A stretch of DNA of 64,000 bases from Daucus carota subsp. sativus (taxonomy: Eukaryota > Streptophyta > Magnoliopsida > Apiales > Apiaceae), in the NCBI RefSeq assembly GCF_001625215.2, contig NC_030387.2:36975606-37039605 (forward strand). Reading direction: 5' to 3'. The position numbers and the translations under genes were made by a program. The notes under the pieces were generated by a model that saw nothing but the letters and a program-made list of their open reading frames with translations, had not been told where the DNA came from and did not search any database. Positions 26,301 to 39,851 of this stretch are shown one piece after another; within the stretch, counting starts at the first letter, position 1, and every line of letters begins with the position of its first letter.

Positions 26301-29300
26301 GAGGGAATTCCGTTAGATATTGCCTACTAATACAGTACTAGCAAATATCATTAAGGTGTTTTTGTCCAAAGAACCAAGGACGTGGGCACTTCCCCTGTCA
26401 AGATACAAACTGTTGACTCTTGTTTATTTATAATTGATATTTGTAAAATCCAGAAGTTTTGTTACACTCCAATTGTTTGTGATTTCTGCAAAAAGTCTAG
26501 AACAATGATGGACATATATTAAAAGAACTAGGTATACTGTGTGTGCCTAAACATTTGGAAAAACAAAACAGAACCCATATCAATATCAAGGAATAAATTA
26601 AAGCAGCTAGCATTTTCAGAAACTATAAAGACAATTAACATCATTTATTCCTAAACGAATTTGACTGTAAAACTAAAACTTTATCCTGAGGTAACTGATG
26701 TTTCCTATACGGCTATACTACTCTTTAGTGGGACAAGTTACTTCTATAATTGAAAATAATAAAAGAGAAAGTATCAAAGACATTGAGAAATATTGACTGA
26801 AAAGGTGTACCTGTGGTAACACCAGTTTTCCATGAACTGGGAAGGTAATTCAACAGCATCCCACTCGATGCCCCTTATACCAGCTACAAGACCCTCATCT
26901 TGTTTCGTTAACATATGTTGGAGTGCATGACCAAATTCATGGAAGACAGTTTCAACCTGAAAATTAGGGAGTTAAAAAGTAAAAGGATTGTTAACCGTGT
27001 ATATAGCACAAGTAGATATTATCACCAATTGCCTATATATAAGGCATACCCACCCAAAAAAGTACACTCTTACCTCATGAAAAGTCATGAGGCTGGGCTT
27101 GTCCCCAACTGGAGGCATTTGATTGCACACCATATGTGCAACAGGCAACCTAGGAGAAGCACCGTCGCGTGAAAGTACACGGCTCCGAGCAACAACCTCA
27201 TCCATCCAAGCTCCTCCACGCTTTTCGGATGGACGAGAATATGGATCAAAGTAAAAGTAGGCAATAGGACTTCCAGAAGAATCCTTGACACAATAAAATT
27301 TGACGTCGCTATTCCACACCTAGAAAACAACATTAAAAAATCATCAGTTGCGACACATTTCTTGCTGCTTGGCAAGAAAAACCACTTAAACTTTAAATCA
27401 TAATTACCGGAGCCAGACCATCAGCCGACTCTACGGTAACTCCGAACAGCATCTTAGCAAGGCTGAAAAGGCCATCCATAACTTTAGGCAATGAGAAGTA
27501 AGGTCGTAATTCTTCCTGTAATATGTATAGCAGCAGCACATCAGCATAACCATGCATTAAAAGAAAACTCTGTTTATGAAGCACAAAATTAACAACAAAA
27601 ACAAAAAACAGAAGAGGCATCACTAGTATCGTGGAGGACAACAGTAAGTGAGCATTGTCGTAGAGTTAAATTATTGCATAAAAGTTTTAACAGCAAGACT
27701 GAAATTAATGACGTTTAAAAGGGTATCGAGATTTAAATAAAAGCTACACAGAAAGTTTCTTAAAAGACTAGAAAATCTGCATTGCACATAGAATACATAA
27801 CAAACGCTACAGATCTAATTATCATACCAAAAACAATAAATGAGGGGCTATTATAACAAGGCACAAGCCCAATGTACCAGATTTCAGAATGTGACAAACC
27901 AAGTATTTAAATTTTAAAAAAAAAATAATTAAAACATAATTATCTGGAGCCAGCCAAGTCAGTACGTAATAAAATCTGGGGCTGTCATATAATTTATCAA
28001 GTGGTTACAAGCCTTAAGGGATATATCAACAAGTACAAGTATAATTTCTTTTGCATGCTGCATAGGTTAACAGTAGCGGAAATTACATTTAAAAGGACAG
28101 AGATAACTAACCTCGTTTATTTCATATTTTGATTCACGCAGCCTCTCACTCCAGAATGTTGTGTCCCAATGGGTCAGATCATCTGCTTCTGGAGCACCTT
28201 GATCTTTTGCGAATTGCTTCAGTTCTTCCATATCTACCAAGATCAAAGTAATTAACCTCTATTATATTTTTAACAAAATCACAGGTACTCTATAACAAGC
28301 AAGCTCATGAGCTCATGGTTCTTTCTTAGGCATCTAGCAATAATTCAACTAAACAGCTGTATAATGAAAAATGTATATGAAGGTAGCACAATTGAAACTT
28401 CAAGGACATCCAGCACTGAATCAACTAGACGACTGTATAATGTATCTCCAGGTTGCACAATCAGAACAAGTTATAAGGAGTTATTTCGACTATTCGATGA
28501 AATTAATTTATCACAATACTATAACAGATTATAATAGACTAATCGTAGATCTGCTGGAAAACAACAAGGGAATCAGTAATCAGTATCAATATGCTTTCAT
28601 CAGACAAATCCACTTTATTCACTCTACTTGTATGGAAGAGGTTTCGGTTTAAATTGTAGAAAACTCGACTTTAATTGGCACGGCAGTAATGCTTATCCGT
28701 AGAAAGAATTTGTGAAACATTCAAACATACTTTCCCTGCATTGTTATATAACAGCATCCATCTATCTGTAATTGGGGTTTCCCATTTAATTACCCATACA
28801 CTTTGAACTGCAAAACTGCATTAAATTATGCCAACATATTACCTTTAACAGCTGCGTCCCAGGAAGCAGCACGAATCTTTTCGAGAAGTTCTTCAGCTTT
28901 AGCAACAGTAGCCATCTTGGTTGCCATACTTACCTGATAACATTCACCTTCTAAGCATGTCTGAAAAGCGAACTGTGGGAGAAAAGGAGTGAACTGCAGG
29001 AGAATAGAGTCATACCTCCGCATAGTTGTTATAGCCTAGAAGCTTAGCTTTTTCCAATCTAAGCTTTAGAATTTGATTAATAATTTCTGTATTATCAAGC
29101 TCGCCACTAGACGCGCGGGTAATATAAGCAAGGTACACTTCCTTGCGCAAAGATCGATTTTTAGCATGTTGCATGACAGACATAAAACTTGGAGCGTCCA
29201 AAGTTATTACCCATGGGCCATCCTCAGCGGTAGCATTTTCATGCCCCTGTTGAAACAATACATTTTTATAATTGAGATGGAAAAGCAGTTGTGCTATATG

Positions 29301-31132
29301 TAACTAACAACTGATGTATGGTTTTACTTTGAGTGCAGACTACCTTGGAAACTGCCGTTTGTGCACCCAACCCTAAAGCAGTACTTGGCAACCCTTCAAT
29401 ATCTTTCTTCTCAGTTATGAGTTTTTCAAACTTCTTTGTGGCATCTAAAACATGCTCCCCAAATTTTTCACTAAGCTTCACCAGCTCCTGCAAACAGAGA
29501 GGGAAAATTCATCAGCATCAACTTTCATATCTGTCATTTTTAATACCGATCAATGTTTTCACTTTTCAATAAGGAACAAAAACTAATGTAACTATAACAG
29601 ATCTACGAATCTGAGTCTTAACAGTCTCTATTACAAATTTAAATAATCAAATAAGGACCACTAAACTATATATAGTTGCCTAAATTTTTTCCCACAAAAA
29701 AAAACTGGATGCTATGCACCACAGTATAAATCTTGGTTGAATGCATAACAAGTTACTAAAGCTTACCTGTTCAATTTTGTTGAACTGGTCCCTTTTATCA
29801 TCTTCAAGTGAGACACCATTAAGAACAGCCTCCTTTATCTGAGCTGCATGAATTAAAAATTTCAATAACTCAGCATATCAAAGAAGGAATTAGCACAGTC
29901 TGGAATGAAGAATATGTATGGTTTAAACTCTTGAAAATAAGCATCAAGTTTAATGTGCAGGTCAGAGATAGGCATCACTTCCCTCACTATATAAAATTAC
30001 TGAGGAATCAGAGTCAACAAACAAAGGATGCTAAACTAAAGTGAATGGATGACAAAGTGTGCTGGATAATTTAGTAAACACTGTAAAATAACAATAAAAT
30101 CATTACTTTATATATTGCCCATCACTGTTAGCCTGTGTAAACATTTATATATAGATATCACAAATTATAGTAATTTCTATACTGGTCGGAACTCACATTC
30201 CACTATACGCTTCTGAGCATCACTTAGTTTATCCCAATCAGAAGATTCTCTGATAGCCTTAAACGCATTATAGATTGGCTTACTTTGTCCCAACTTGAGC
30301 TCAAATTTGACCTTTTCCGGCTGTAAGGAAACAATAATTAAACCAAATTCAATTAGACACACTTCAACGGTTCAATCTGATGTAACAGTAAATAAAAACA
30401 AGTAACTAAATTCCAACAAACAGTTGTAAAGATATACAAATACAAAATCAACAAAAAAATTCGCCATTCAAACACATCAATTATCAAATCCGAAAACTTG
30501 AGTATATAATAAGACTTATCGGTCTATACCTGAATTTCCTCAATAGCGGCACGAAGCTCTTGAGTATCTTTCACAGCCTTAAGATGATTAACAGCTCCCC
30601 AAACCACCTGTAACCGATCAGTCATCTTCTCCAACGGCTCCACCAGCTTCGGCCACGACGGTTCCAAACTACTCTCCAATTGCACCAATTCATCTTCCTA
30701 ATCACACACAATCAAAATTAAAATCAGAAATCTACATACACATATACACACAAACACATCAAATCACAAAAACTACACAACAGATACGATACATACAACT
30801 TTTTTCAGCAGCGCACGGACGCCGGGACGGACATGATCGGCCGTGACGCAATCGAACGGCGGGAAATCGAAGTCCTTCAACAACGGATTGTCCTGATCAA
30901 CAGCAGCCATTGTCGGAGAGGCAGCGGTGGTGATACGACGGCGAGAGGCGGAGGAGCGGCGGGGAGGGAGGCAGAGAGAGAAAGAGGAGGACCAGAGGGG
31001 ACAGGGATGGGATTTACGAAGATGTTTGGGGAGAAAAGTGAGATTAGAGTGGGGAGGTTTTTTTAAGTGATAATAACAAAGGGGGAGAGAGCGAGAGAGA
31101 GATGAAGAGAGAGATGAGATGCGGCTCGCCAT
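23387..31132 (-). CDS. OOP: Organellar oligopeptidase A (M3 zinc peptidase; OOP/TOP1)
   Basis: Thimet-type metallopeptidase that degrades short peptides, including cleaved targeting presequences, in mitochondria and plastids. Seventeen exons: 31132-30797, 30697-30530, 30320-30197, 29843-29767, 29487-29344, 29246-29016, 28933-28843, 28233-28112, 27515-27408, 27319-27074, 26956-26811, 26253-26136, 25399-25240, 25086-25055, 24615-24550, 23659-23588, 23467-23387. All borders are GT-AG and in phase, giving 773 residues (Arabidopsis OOP about 791). Residues 1-74 are Ser/Arg/Leu-rich, with [19 protein letters not shown] resembling the Arabidopsis dual-targeting peptide. Catalytic HEFGH spans 555-559, with a likely third zinc ligand Glu585 in VELPSQ. 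Met75 (ATG ending at 30910) begins a form like the cytosolic paralogue. The C terminus is [19 protein letters not shown] followed by two residues. No damage seen. Confidence 0.95.
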
Positions 31133-31300
31133 TAGGATGAGTAGGAGAAACGGTTTAATAAGTGTGATGACCCGGTGGTGCGGATTATTCGTTGGGTGGG
31201 TCTGCATTTTGTGCGTGCGCTTAATTTGTGACTTGTGATTGACGGAAGGTGTATGAACCGTATAGGTCTAGACCAGAGGATCAGAATCTCGAATGACTTA

Positions 31301-31652
31301 GAGCATCTCCAACAGACTCTTAAAATCACTCTTAAATATAATATAAATTATTAGTTCTTAGCAATTTAGTGTATATGTACTCCAACAATGTTCTTTATAT
31401 CTACTCTTTATTTATTTTTATATTATTAAAAGTACATTGAACTCATAAAAAGACAAAAGAAAGTGGAAAAAAAGAGAGTAAGTGGAACAAACTTATAATA
31501 AAATATTAGTTAAGAGCTATCTAGTGGCTCCTACAATTGAGGAGAGAGAAGAGACTCTTAAGCTTTTAAAGAGTCTCTTGGAGCTCAAAATTTGACATGG
31601 CTCTTTATTTTTTAATTTAAGAGCTCAAATAAAGAGCTTATTGGAGATGCTC
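31301..31652. mobile_element. MITE with GAGCATCTCCAA termini
   Basis: A 352-bp element with inverted ends GAGCATCTCCAACA and TATTGGAGATGCTC, flanked by TTA on both sides (31298-31300, 31653-31655). The 3-bp TTA duplication points to PIF/Harbinger. It begins 169 bp upstream of the oligopeptidase start codon, so it probably sits in or next to that promoter. Confidence 0.75.
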
Positions 31653-32020
31653 TTACAAATTTATTTTGATAAATTTGATCTACTGTATGCTGTATTTTAC
31701 TTTAGGATATGAAATCGTAATAATTAAGTCATGGTAAATTTTTTATTAATTTTTTTTTATTTTATCCATGTTGAAAATATAAAAAAATATATAGAGAGTT
31801 CCCATTTATAATGGAATTTTAAAGTACAAATTCGTTAAAATTGAATATAATATAATGTAGTGGTTACAATTTTTTTTCATATGCAGAACAATGATCTTGA
31901 TGATTATTAAAATTGAAGAGTATTCATGATTAATTTGATGTTCAAAATTTCTCATAAATGATAAATTATTTATACCAGCTTTAAACTTATTTGATGCACT
32001 AGTTCTTATTATTATATTAG

Positions 32021-32055
<35 letters not shown>

Positions 32056-33482
32056 CTATAATATGTACGTGAATAATAATCTTTATTTATTATTGTATCA
32101 TATACATTCTTATCGTATGTTCAAATACGGCGGACTTAATATTTACTATTTTAATTTTAATAATATGATATTTTTGGTAAAATGTCTGACAAATGAGATT
32201 GTCATTTATTTTAAGAAAAAAATGGCGGAATGACTATTTTCTCTTCTCCCATGATCTTCTAAAAATGGGCGAGAAATTATTTTGGATAAACATGCAAAGT
32301 TTTAAATTATTAACTCTTTCTCTCTTTTTTCTATAAAAAAAATTAGATCATAAGGCAAATCTGAGATCATAAATGTGCATAGTGCATGACAAATAAGTTC
32401 TTTTGAAGTGATATATAGAAATTTAAAATTCAGATATGATTACTGAATCAATTAAAGAATCTTCCGTTACGGGTGCAAAATTTTACTACTTTTACTTCTT
32501 TTTTAGGAAAATCTTAGAAACTTAATGATCCATTAAATTCACAATTTCCCAGCAGATAACTCTAATGCCGCGGGGCATGACCTTTTATATTATGAGTATC
32601 CAGAGATGCGAACAAATAACCTCTCTATAATCCTCAACACTCTCAGAACAATTTTTCATATTTTCCCCAGTTCTATTCCCAATTGTTAATGGGGTTTTGT
32701 AGCATCCTGTAGTATAAACCTGTTTAGCAATTCAATACAGTTGTGCTTTTCCAACCAAAAAAACACACAAAAGAAGGGATTTCTACTAGTGCGTGGTGTC
32801 GGATTCTGTTGGCTCCAACTTCGCGAACAAAAATTTCCACGAATAAAAATTATTCATTCAAATAAAAAGTAATTATTAGCATGTGCCCGTGAAACAATTA
32901 TAGAATCCTCCATATCCACTTTTAGAGTTTTAGTTACGAAAAGCTTACTACTTTTATTGTGAAAGGCTGTACTTGATGCATCAACTTTGAACTTTTTACT
33001 TATGACACTGACAAAAGCTTGTACTTAAGTAACTTATCAAGTGTCAACTAAACTGAGGAGATGGCAATTCAGAGAAATGAAAAAAGGCATCGACCATATC
33101 ACAGCGAAGGGAATATTGAGTAGCAAACTCGAGATGATGGCATAATGCTAAGTTTATTACTGATTTCAGAGGTTCAAAGACATATACATATACACTGGAG
33201 ATATTCTTGTTCAGTATAATGATGTACATTGTAGACAGAAGCAGTGACAGTCATGTCCGAGCCTTATGTACTGCCATTGCTAGCCATTCACCTCCATAGA
33301 TCAAGCGGTATCATGGTATCTTTCTTCAGGTGCCTGTCCAAACAAATTTAGTAATAGTAAATGTCTTGAGATAGGAACAGGTTCACCGTGTGAATTCGTA
33401 ACTTGAGTATGATAATAGGAAGCAATACGCAATCTTATCAACTGAATGTTAGCATGGCATACCTGGCAAGTAACTCTCCTAC
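31653..33482. other. Intergenic between oligopeptidase and SHMT genes
   Basis: AT-rich spacer between the oligopeptidase 5' side and the SHMT 3' side. It includes an (ATT)n microsatellite at about 32024-32051. The region next to 33483 should be the SHMT 3' UTR. No gene-like ORF or element with clear ends was found. Confidence 0.4.
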
Positions 33483-36400
33483 TTAGTTCTTGTATTTCAT
33501 ACTTTCTTTCTCAAATCCAATGGTTGGAAATTGTTTTGCGTACTCCTCTACATCATGGCGGAGCTTTGAGATCTCAGATTGGATGGGGGCACTGGATTCC
33601 ATTGCAGCCACAAAGTCTTTCAACTTTGTTCCTGGAACAAGAAAAGAGAAGCATGTTCTGTAAGTTGACATTTCATTTTTAGTGAGAGGTTTCAATTTTA
33701 CTTTGTTCAACCATGATTGAGTTTGGTAAAATAGTGATCGACATTGTATGTTAAACTCCAAAATGCCTCCAATTCTAGTAGATGGACCTAAATTAGTCAC
33801 CTAGAAATGACTTCCAACAAGAAAATTGGCTTCTTAATATCATTTTAGTTCTCCAGTAGATTTTGCAGGCAAATTGAAAGAACAACTGTGTAATTTCCTT
33901 GATCTATGGTTGTTTGTAAAATACAGAATGGAATATCAATATGGTTTTGTACATATAAGCAGTATTTATAAAGTTGTAATGGTCGAACTATATGGACTAA
34001 GATTTTTGACAATACAGTCTTCTACTTTAAAATAGTATTACCACACAAAAATGGTAGAAGATATACACAAAGCATAACTGCAAAAAAAAAAAATTCTAGA
34101 TAGGTTGAGTACCTTTAGCTTCAGATTTTATCTTCAGTGCCAACTTCACAGCACTGTCGAAGAACTCTGCCACTTTAGCAAAGTCTTCTTCAATAAATCC
34201 CCTTGAAGTAAGAGCAGGGGTCCCTAAAGTAAACAAGATTTTTTAGGTGTTAGTGAAGGAAGCATTTCATAATAGAACCTGTAAGTAAAAATATTATCTA
34301 CCCATTCGGATGCCACCAGGAACCATGGCAGACACATCTCCAGGAACGGTATTTTTGTTGGCTGCAATATGAACAGCTTCCAGCACCTTTTCAACCCTGG
34401 ACCCATCAATACCCTGTAGAAGTATAAATTCAAATAAAATATGTATTCTTTTCACAATTAAATTAGCAAGTTCACATCATATAAAAGGAGCAGTAATTAT
34501 TCAGACTTGAATACAGGAAAATCTTTTCACAATTGAAAGAGAATTTTTTTTTGTCAGATCACTGGAGCTGGCAGAAGAGAAAAATAAGTAATCCAATTTT
34601 GAATCATGAAGCTCAAATTCTCTAGGACTAGTGGACGAAAAAAATAGAGCTCTCATTGTCATTTACCTTGGGTTTCAGATTCACTAAAACTAAGTGATTG
34701 TCGGTTCCCCCAGAAACAAGTTCATAGCCCCTCTTCATCAAAGTCTGCAAGAGAGGATATTAATTCATTACCATTTACCAAACTGGAATATGTTTTCTTA
34801 AATGCCAACTGAATCCAGTAACATTGCAAATATTAAAGGCAAAATATTCTCTAGGTACAAGATCAAAGATAAGACAGCAATACAAAGATTTCATTCGTCA
34901 CACCTGTGCGAACTTGGAGCAATTACTGAGGACTTGTTCTTGGTAGGCCTTGTATTCTCCAGTTGTTGCCTGCATTCCATCACGAGTTAGGGACAATAAC
35001 TTTGAACTTACCAATCACAGATAAAGGCATACTTCCTCTGATCAGAATAGTTCAACGGAAAGGAGTTAAAGAAAAGACTGATGGTATTATGACCTCTCAA
35101 GTACCAGTAGGATCATTAACTTGCAAGTTTTTTAGTGTATAAAACCCAGTTCTATAATACTACGGCACAAACAATATCACCCTTTTTCCTTTTAAATCAA
35201 TATGTTCTGTAATGCTATTGATTTAATAAAAAAAACATACAATACAATACATTATGATTGCAAGAATTTCATACACAGACTGTCCCTTCAAAGTAATTTT
35301 CTTGAAAAAATTCAATTTGTCAGCTCTTACCTGTTTCAATGCAACTGCCAAGCCAGTGATTGTGTGGTTGTGTGGGCCACCTTGAAGTCCAGGGAACACA
35401 GCCATATTAATTTTGTCTTCGAAATCATACATCACCTGTAATAATATACCAATTATCAATGTTACCTTAACAACACGGTTGATAATGTATAGAGCTCAAA
35501 CAAGAGAGAAAGAGAGCTAAAAGCAGGAAGATACAATGGAAGAATTAATATTATTTTTGACTAACCTCCTTGCCTTGTTTGGTAACCTCTTTCAGCCCTT
35601 TCCTGTAGAAGATCATGGCACCACGAGGCCCACGAAGAGATTTGTGTGTTGTGGTGGTCACAACATCTGCATAATCAAAGGGTGATGGGATGACACCAGC
35701 TGCAACTAACCCACTGATGTGTGCCATATCCGCCAACAGAATTGCTTTCTGCTTGTCACAAACCTGTCGTACGAATGGACTTTTAAGAACTTGAAGCCTC
35801 TTTCTCTCAGATCAGTAATACACCCTTCAGACACAATATTTACATTCAAGAATAAACTTGCATTTCACAGAACGTACCTTACGTATGCGATCATAATCAT
35901 AGAGCCGTGCATAGGCACTGGCACCAGCAACTATCAATTTTGGTCTGAATAGTGTTGCACTTTTTTCCATCTGCCATTTTAGAGAAAAGGTAACATCCTT
36001 CTATCAGATCTAGCAGATACAAGTCTACCAAGTACTGAGTTGCTCATATGGTTATAACGATAAAGTAACTTCCTGTATGCAAATATACTTGCTTAGCTAA
36101 CGAGACAGTATTTTTTGAGGTGTTATACTTAATTTTGTTTGATATCATTATCTTCTATTTACTTTTTCTTTTCCCCCCTTCTTGTTTTTTGTTTAGAATG
36201 GCCTTCTATCGGAAGACACCACCAATCTTAAAGTTTGCATGTAACCGATATCCTATTCTCCATTTTTTTTCACCTTCAAAGTGGCTAGTATTATAGTTAA
36301 GTTGTTTCTTTTATCTTAGAAGTTATCATCTAAGAAGCTAGAAACATCAAGAAGAGGAACCGCAGATTTGACTGGTGGAATAAATGATGAAGATAATAGC

Positions 36401-38234
36401 TTGATAGAAGTGCTATACAAGAGAGTATGTATAAAGGAAGATGGAAGGTTACCTGGTCGTAGTCTATGTAGCCAGTGCTCTCATTCAATCTGTAAGGCAT
36501 AGTCTCAAAAAATATAGAAACTGCTGATATCTTCTTTGTGTCTGTCTGTGAGAATTCAAAGAAGCTTAAGTCAGTTTGTGTCTTTGTGACCACATATTTG
36601 GGGGGATATATACAAATTTAAGTATTGTTGTATGATAATATTATCCTGATCATCGTAATCAGAAGTAGAGAACATTAATCTTGTAACAATTTAAAATATT
36701 AGAAGCTATATGCACCTGATATCCATGGGAAAGATGGCCACCATGAGGAAGATCAAGTGCCATTATTCTTTCGTGAGGTTTCAATAGTGCTGTGTACACT
36801 TGGAAATTAGCCGGAGATCCTGAAAGAGGCTGTACGTTCACTGCAACATACAGTAGATGATTATCAGAATTGGGCGAACAACATTAGGGACATGGAAAAA
36901 AAGCGTCTAACTTTAGTTGCATCTTTAGCAAATAACCTAATATCTATGTGGCTATTATAGATCAACAAGATATTCTACCTCCCCATTTTGCTGGATCCAA
37001 CCTAAATGCTTCCAGAGCACGCTTCTGACACAATCTTTCTGCCATGTCAATATATCTGGGGAAAATAAAGCATCAACGGATTTCAGTAATGGAACTGACC
37101 GATTGAATCATGACCATATCTGCTATTCTGATATCAAAATTTAATATGAGGCAAAATTGGAACAGCTTAACACTTTTTTCTTTATAATTCTCGTGTGCAT
37201 ACTCCAGTTCAAGCTTTATCTAAGTAGCCAGTTACTATATTAATGTATGTCAATGAATTAATATTTTTAAGAAAACATATAATCTGCGTACTCATTTCCT
37301 CCATAGTATCTAGCACCCGGATATCCTTCACTGTATTTGTTAGTCATAACCGATCCAACTGCTTGCATCACTGACAAAGAAGTGAAATTCTCGGATGGTA
37401 TGAGTTCCAGCCCCTTCAACACAATATCAAAGTTTCAGTATGAGCTCAAAATAAAGTACTGTAACATTTCCATAAGCTTTCTTCTTACTTGAGAAAAATA
37501 GAAATACGAGTGACTAATACCTCAAGCGGAGGACAATCCAGTAAGAGGCACCGGGGGCACGTGTCCCCCCTAAATTCTTTTTTTGACATTTTCTCACAAT
37601 TTTAAAAATTTTGCAAAATTGTAGAAGTACCCCGGGAAATTTTGAAAATATACAGGTCTTTTTTAAAATTTTGCTTGGTGCCCTCTTACAAAACAATCCT
37701 AGATCCGTCCCTAACCTCAAGTACAAGTTTCTTATCTTATCTGATAAAATGAACATAGAGCTAGTACCTTCCACTGTCTCGCTTTCTCAAGTTCAATAAT
37801 GTCAGCAATCTCGGGATCAACGACCTCGATTGAAGCATTCAATTGTTTAGGCCACTGTAATAATAGAAATACTACAGTCAAGCCATGGAAAGGGGAAAAA
37901 AATATAGAATACAGTGCAGCAAAAAATAATTAGTCTAGCAATCTACGAGTAACTAGACATAAAAATTAAAAAGAAAAAGAAAAAGCAGGACAATATATTA
38001 CCGTAACACCAGGGTGTTCTTTGTCATACACAGCTTCACTAGGCAAAGATGACTACACAAAAACACAACAAAAAAAAAGTAACTTAAATTAAATTAAGCA
38101 TGCGAATAAAGCGAAGAAGAAGAAATGAGTTTAGAAGGTACCATGGAATACAGAGAGCCTCCATTAACGAGACGTCGAGCCGGTTTGTCAGCAAGGGAAG
38201 AAGAGAGCTTACGGAGCGCCAGAGCCATTGCCAT
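33483..38234 (-). CDS. SHM1: Mitochondrial serine hydroxymethyltransferase
   Basis: PLP enzyme that interconverts serine and glycine with tetrahydrofolate; in leaf mitochondria it works with glycine decarboxylase in photorespiration. Fifteen exons: 38234-38142, 38052-38002, 37854-37768, 37413-37292, 37055-36979, 36840-36716, 36545-36453, 35970-35878, 35763-35566, 35435-35331, 34969-34904, 34744-34667, 34413-34302, 34223-34113, 33631-33483. All borders are GT-AG and in phase, giving 519 residues (Arabidopsis SHM1 517). The start [21 protein letters not shown] is a mitochondrial presequence. The PLP lysine is Lys288 in [13 protein letters not shown]. Other signatures: [24 protein letters not shown] and [17 protein letters not shown]. 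It ends in [14 protein letters not shown] 187-bp hAT MITE lies in intron 3 without touching exons. Very secure as mitochondrial SHMT; SHM1 versus SHM2 is not resolved. Confidence 0.97.
37527..37713. mobile_element. hAT MITE in SHMT intron 3
   Basis: A 187-bp insert flanked by the perfect 8-bp duplication ACCTCAAG (37519-37526 and 37714-37721). The inverted ends are imperfect: CGGAGGACAATCCAG with AAGAGGCACC on the left, GGTGCCCTCTTAC with GATCCGTCCCTA on the right. This matches a common plant hAT-derived family whose ends read roughly AGGGACGGATCTAGG. Confidence 0.75.
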
Positions 38235-38713
38235 TTTTAGTTTCTGAGTGTGAAACACACAGACAGGCTTACTTTAAAAAAAATAAAAAAATGAAGGATA
38301 ATGAGGAATATATTTTACGGGGGAGATTAGATTTCGGTGGTGGAAGAAAATCGGGATAATATTTCTGGTGGGTGTGGATTTGCAGGAGACAGAAGGATGA
38401 TGATATTTTGGGAGTATTTTCTTTTAACTTATTATTATCAACGTAGCTTCAAGCAAGACCAACGGTTACCGGTAAAATGGCGCCCACCAAAAATTTTTAC
38501 GAGGTAAAAATTCTGTTTTACTTTTACCGCCGTAAACAGATTGGTGAAGTAGGTAAAGTCGGTGAATTTCGATCCGGACAATTATATAGGAGTATCTCAA
38601 TGATAAAATCAACAGAAAGATAATCAAGTGAAAATTATAATTCTGTAACCGAGTTAATATTCTTTTCCTTCGTTCATTATACATGATCAAAATTAACTTC
38701 TCATATATATTTA

Positions 38714-39024
38714 GAGCAACTCCAAGAATGTTATGCATTTCTATTAGCTATAATATAATATATTGATAATCATCTAAAATTATAGTTAAGGGGTCCTAAA
38801 TTCACTCCAATGGTGTTATGTATAATTATAATATCTAAAATTATAAATAATGAGTTTAGAGATTTTACAAATGTAACCACCCCAATTGTAGTCATTTATA
38901 TTTTTTTACTAAGAGGTAATGGTTGGAGTGCTTACCTTTTTATATAATATCTAAATAGTGCCACTGGATGCCAACTAGATGTCATGTAGATAATTTAGTT
39001 AATGGTTTTAGTTTGGAGCTGCTC
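38714..39024. mobile_element. MITE with GAGCAACTCCAA termini
   Basis: Inverted ends GAGCAACTCCAAG and TTTGGAGCTGCTC, flanked by TTA on both sides (38711-38713, 39025-39027). It is 311 bp, related in end sequence to the 31301-31652 element but a distinct copy. It sits about 480 bp upstream of the SHMT start. Confidence 0.7.
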
Positions 39025-39581
39025 TTAGAGGAGGTATAAATAGTACGGAGTATTATTAAGTTTTTACAAATAAGAGAGTTTAAAAGTGTTACGCAGATTA
39101 TGTAATATATTTTTATTTTAAACAACCATCATTGCTGAATTAATAATATTTTAAGTATGATTTTTTAATTGATCTTACAAAATGAAAACGAAAACTATGC
39201 TATACCAGGAGTAAATTTCAACCGGTAGTATTATATTAAAATTCATGCTCAGTGTTATTAAGAAATCGATAATTGAACTTAATCGTTGACAAATAATTTG
39301 AGAGTTAATTAGTTAAAATAGTCAAAATTATTAAAAATTTAACTTTGGAGGAATTACTTGGATAATTCTCGTGATCAAAATGATTAATCATAAAATTATG
39401 TGGTATTATTTTAATAATTATATAAAATATACATGATTTGATATGATGAGTTTGATCTAAAAATTTTGGTTTTGAATTCAGTATAATTCTAATTTCTAGG
39501 GATGAAAATTTTATGATTTGAATTTGAGTTCTAAAAATTCCAATCTGACATCCGCCGTCTCCCGCATCATTCAAACACTAC

Positions 39582-39788
39582 TACTCCCTCCGTCCACTCA
39601 ATGTAAAAATATATATAAAGTAGGAGAAAAGAAAAAAAAAAAGTTGAAGTGGTGAGACTCACTAATTTTTTTATATAAGAAGAAAAAATGGTAAAATGGT
39701 GGAACCCATTAACTATTTTAGAAAAATTTTGTAGATGGATGGGACGGCCAAATAAAAAAACCGTAAAGAATCTGGGACGGAGGAACTA
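39582..39788. mobile_element. Stowaway MITE (Tc1/mariner)
   Basis: The left end TACTCCCTCCGTCC and right end GGGACGGAGGAACTA are inverted, with the TA dinucleotide duplication typical of Stowaway. The right terminus has lost or changed a few bases. The interior is short and AT-rich, without an ORF. Confidence 0.7.
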
Positions 39789-39851
39789 AGTAACAGAATG
39801 CTGACAAGAATAGTCCTGTATCATTGACACCCGCTCAGTATTTCTTGGTGG

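Noticed and set aside
37514..37774. 86-codon open frame inside the SHMT gene on minus
   Set aside because: Covers a hAT MITE within intron 3; SHMT reads continuously when the intron is removed.
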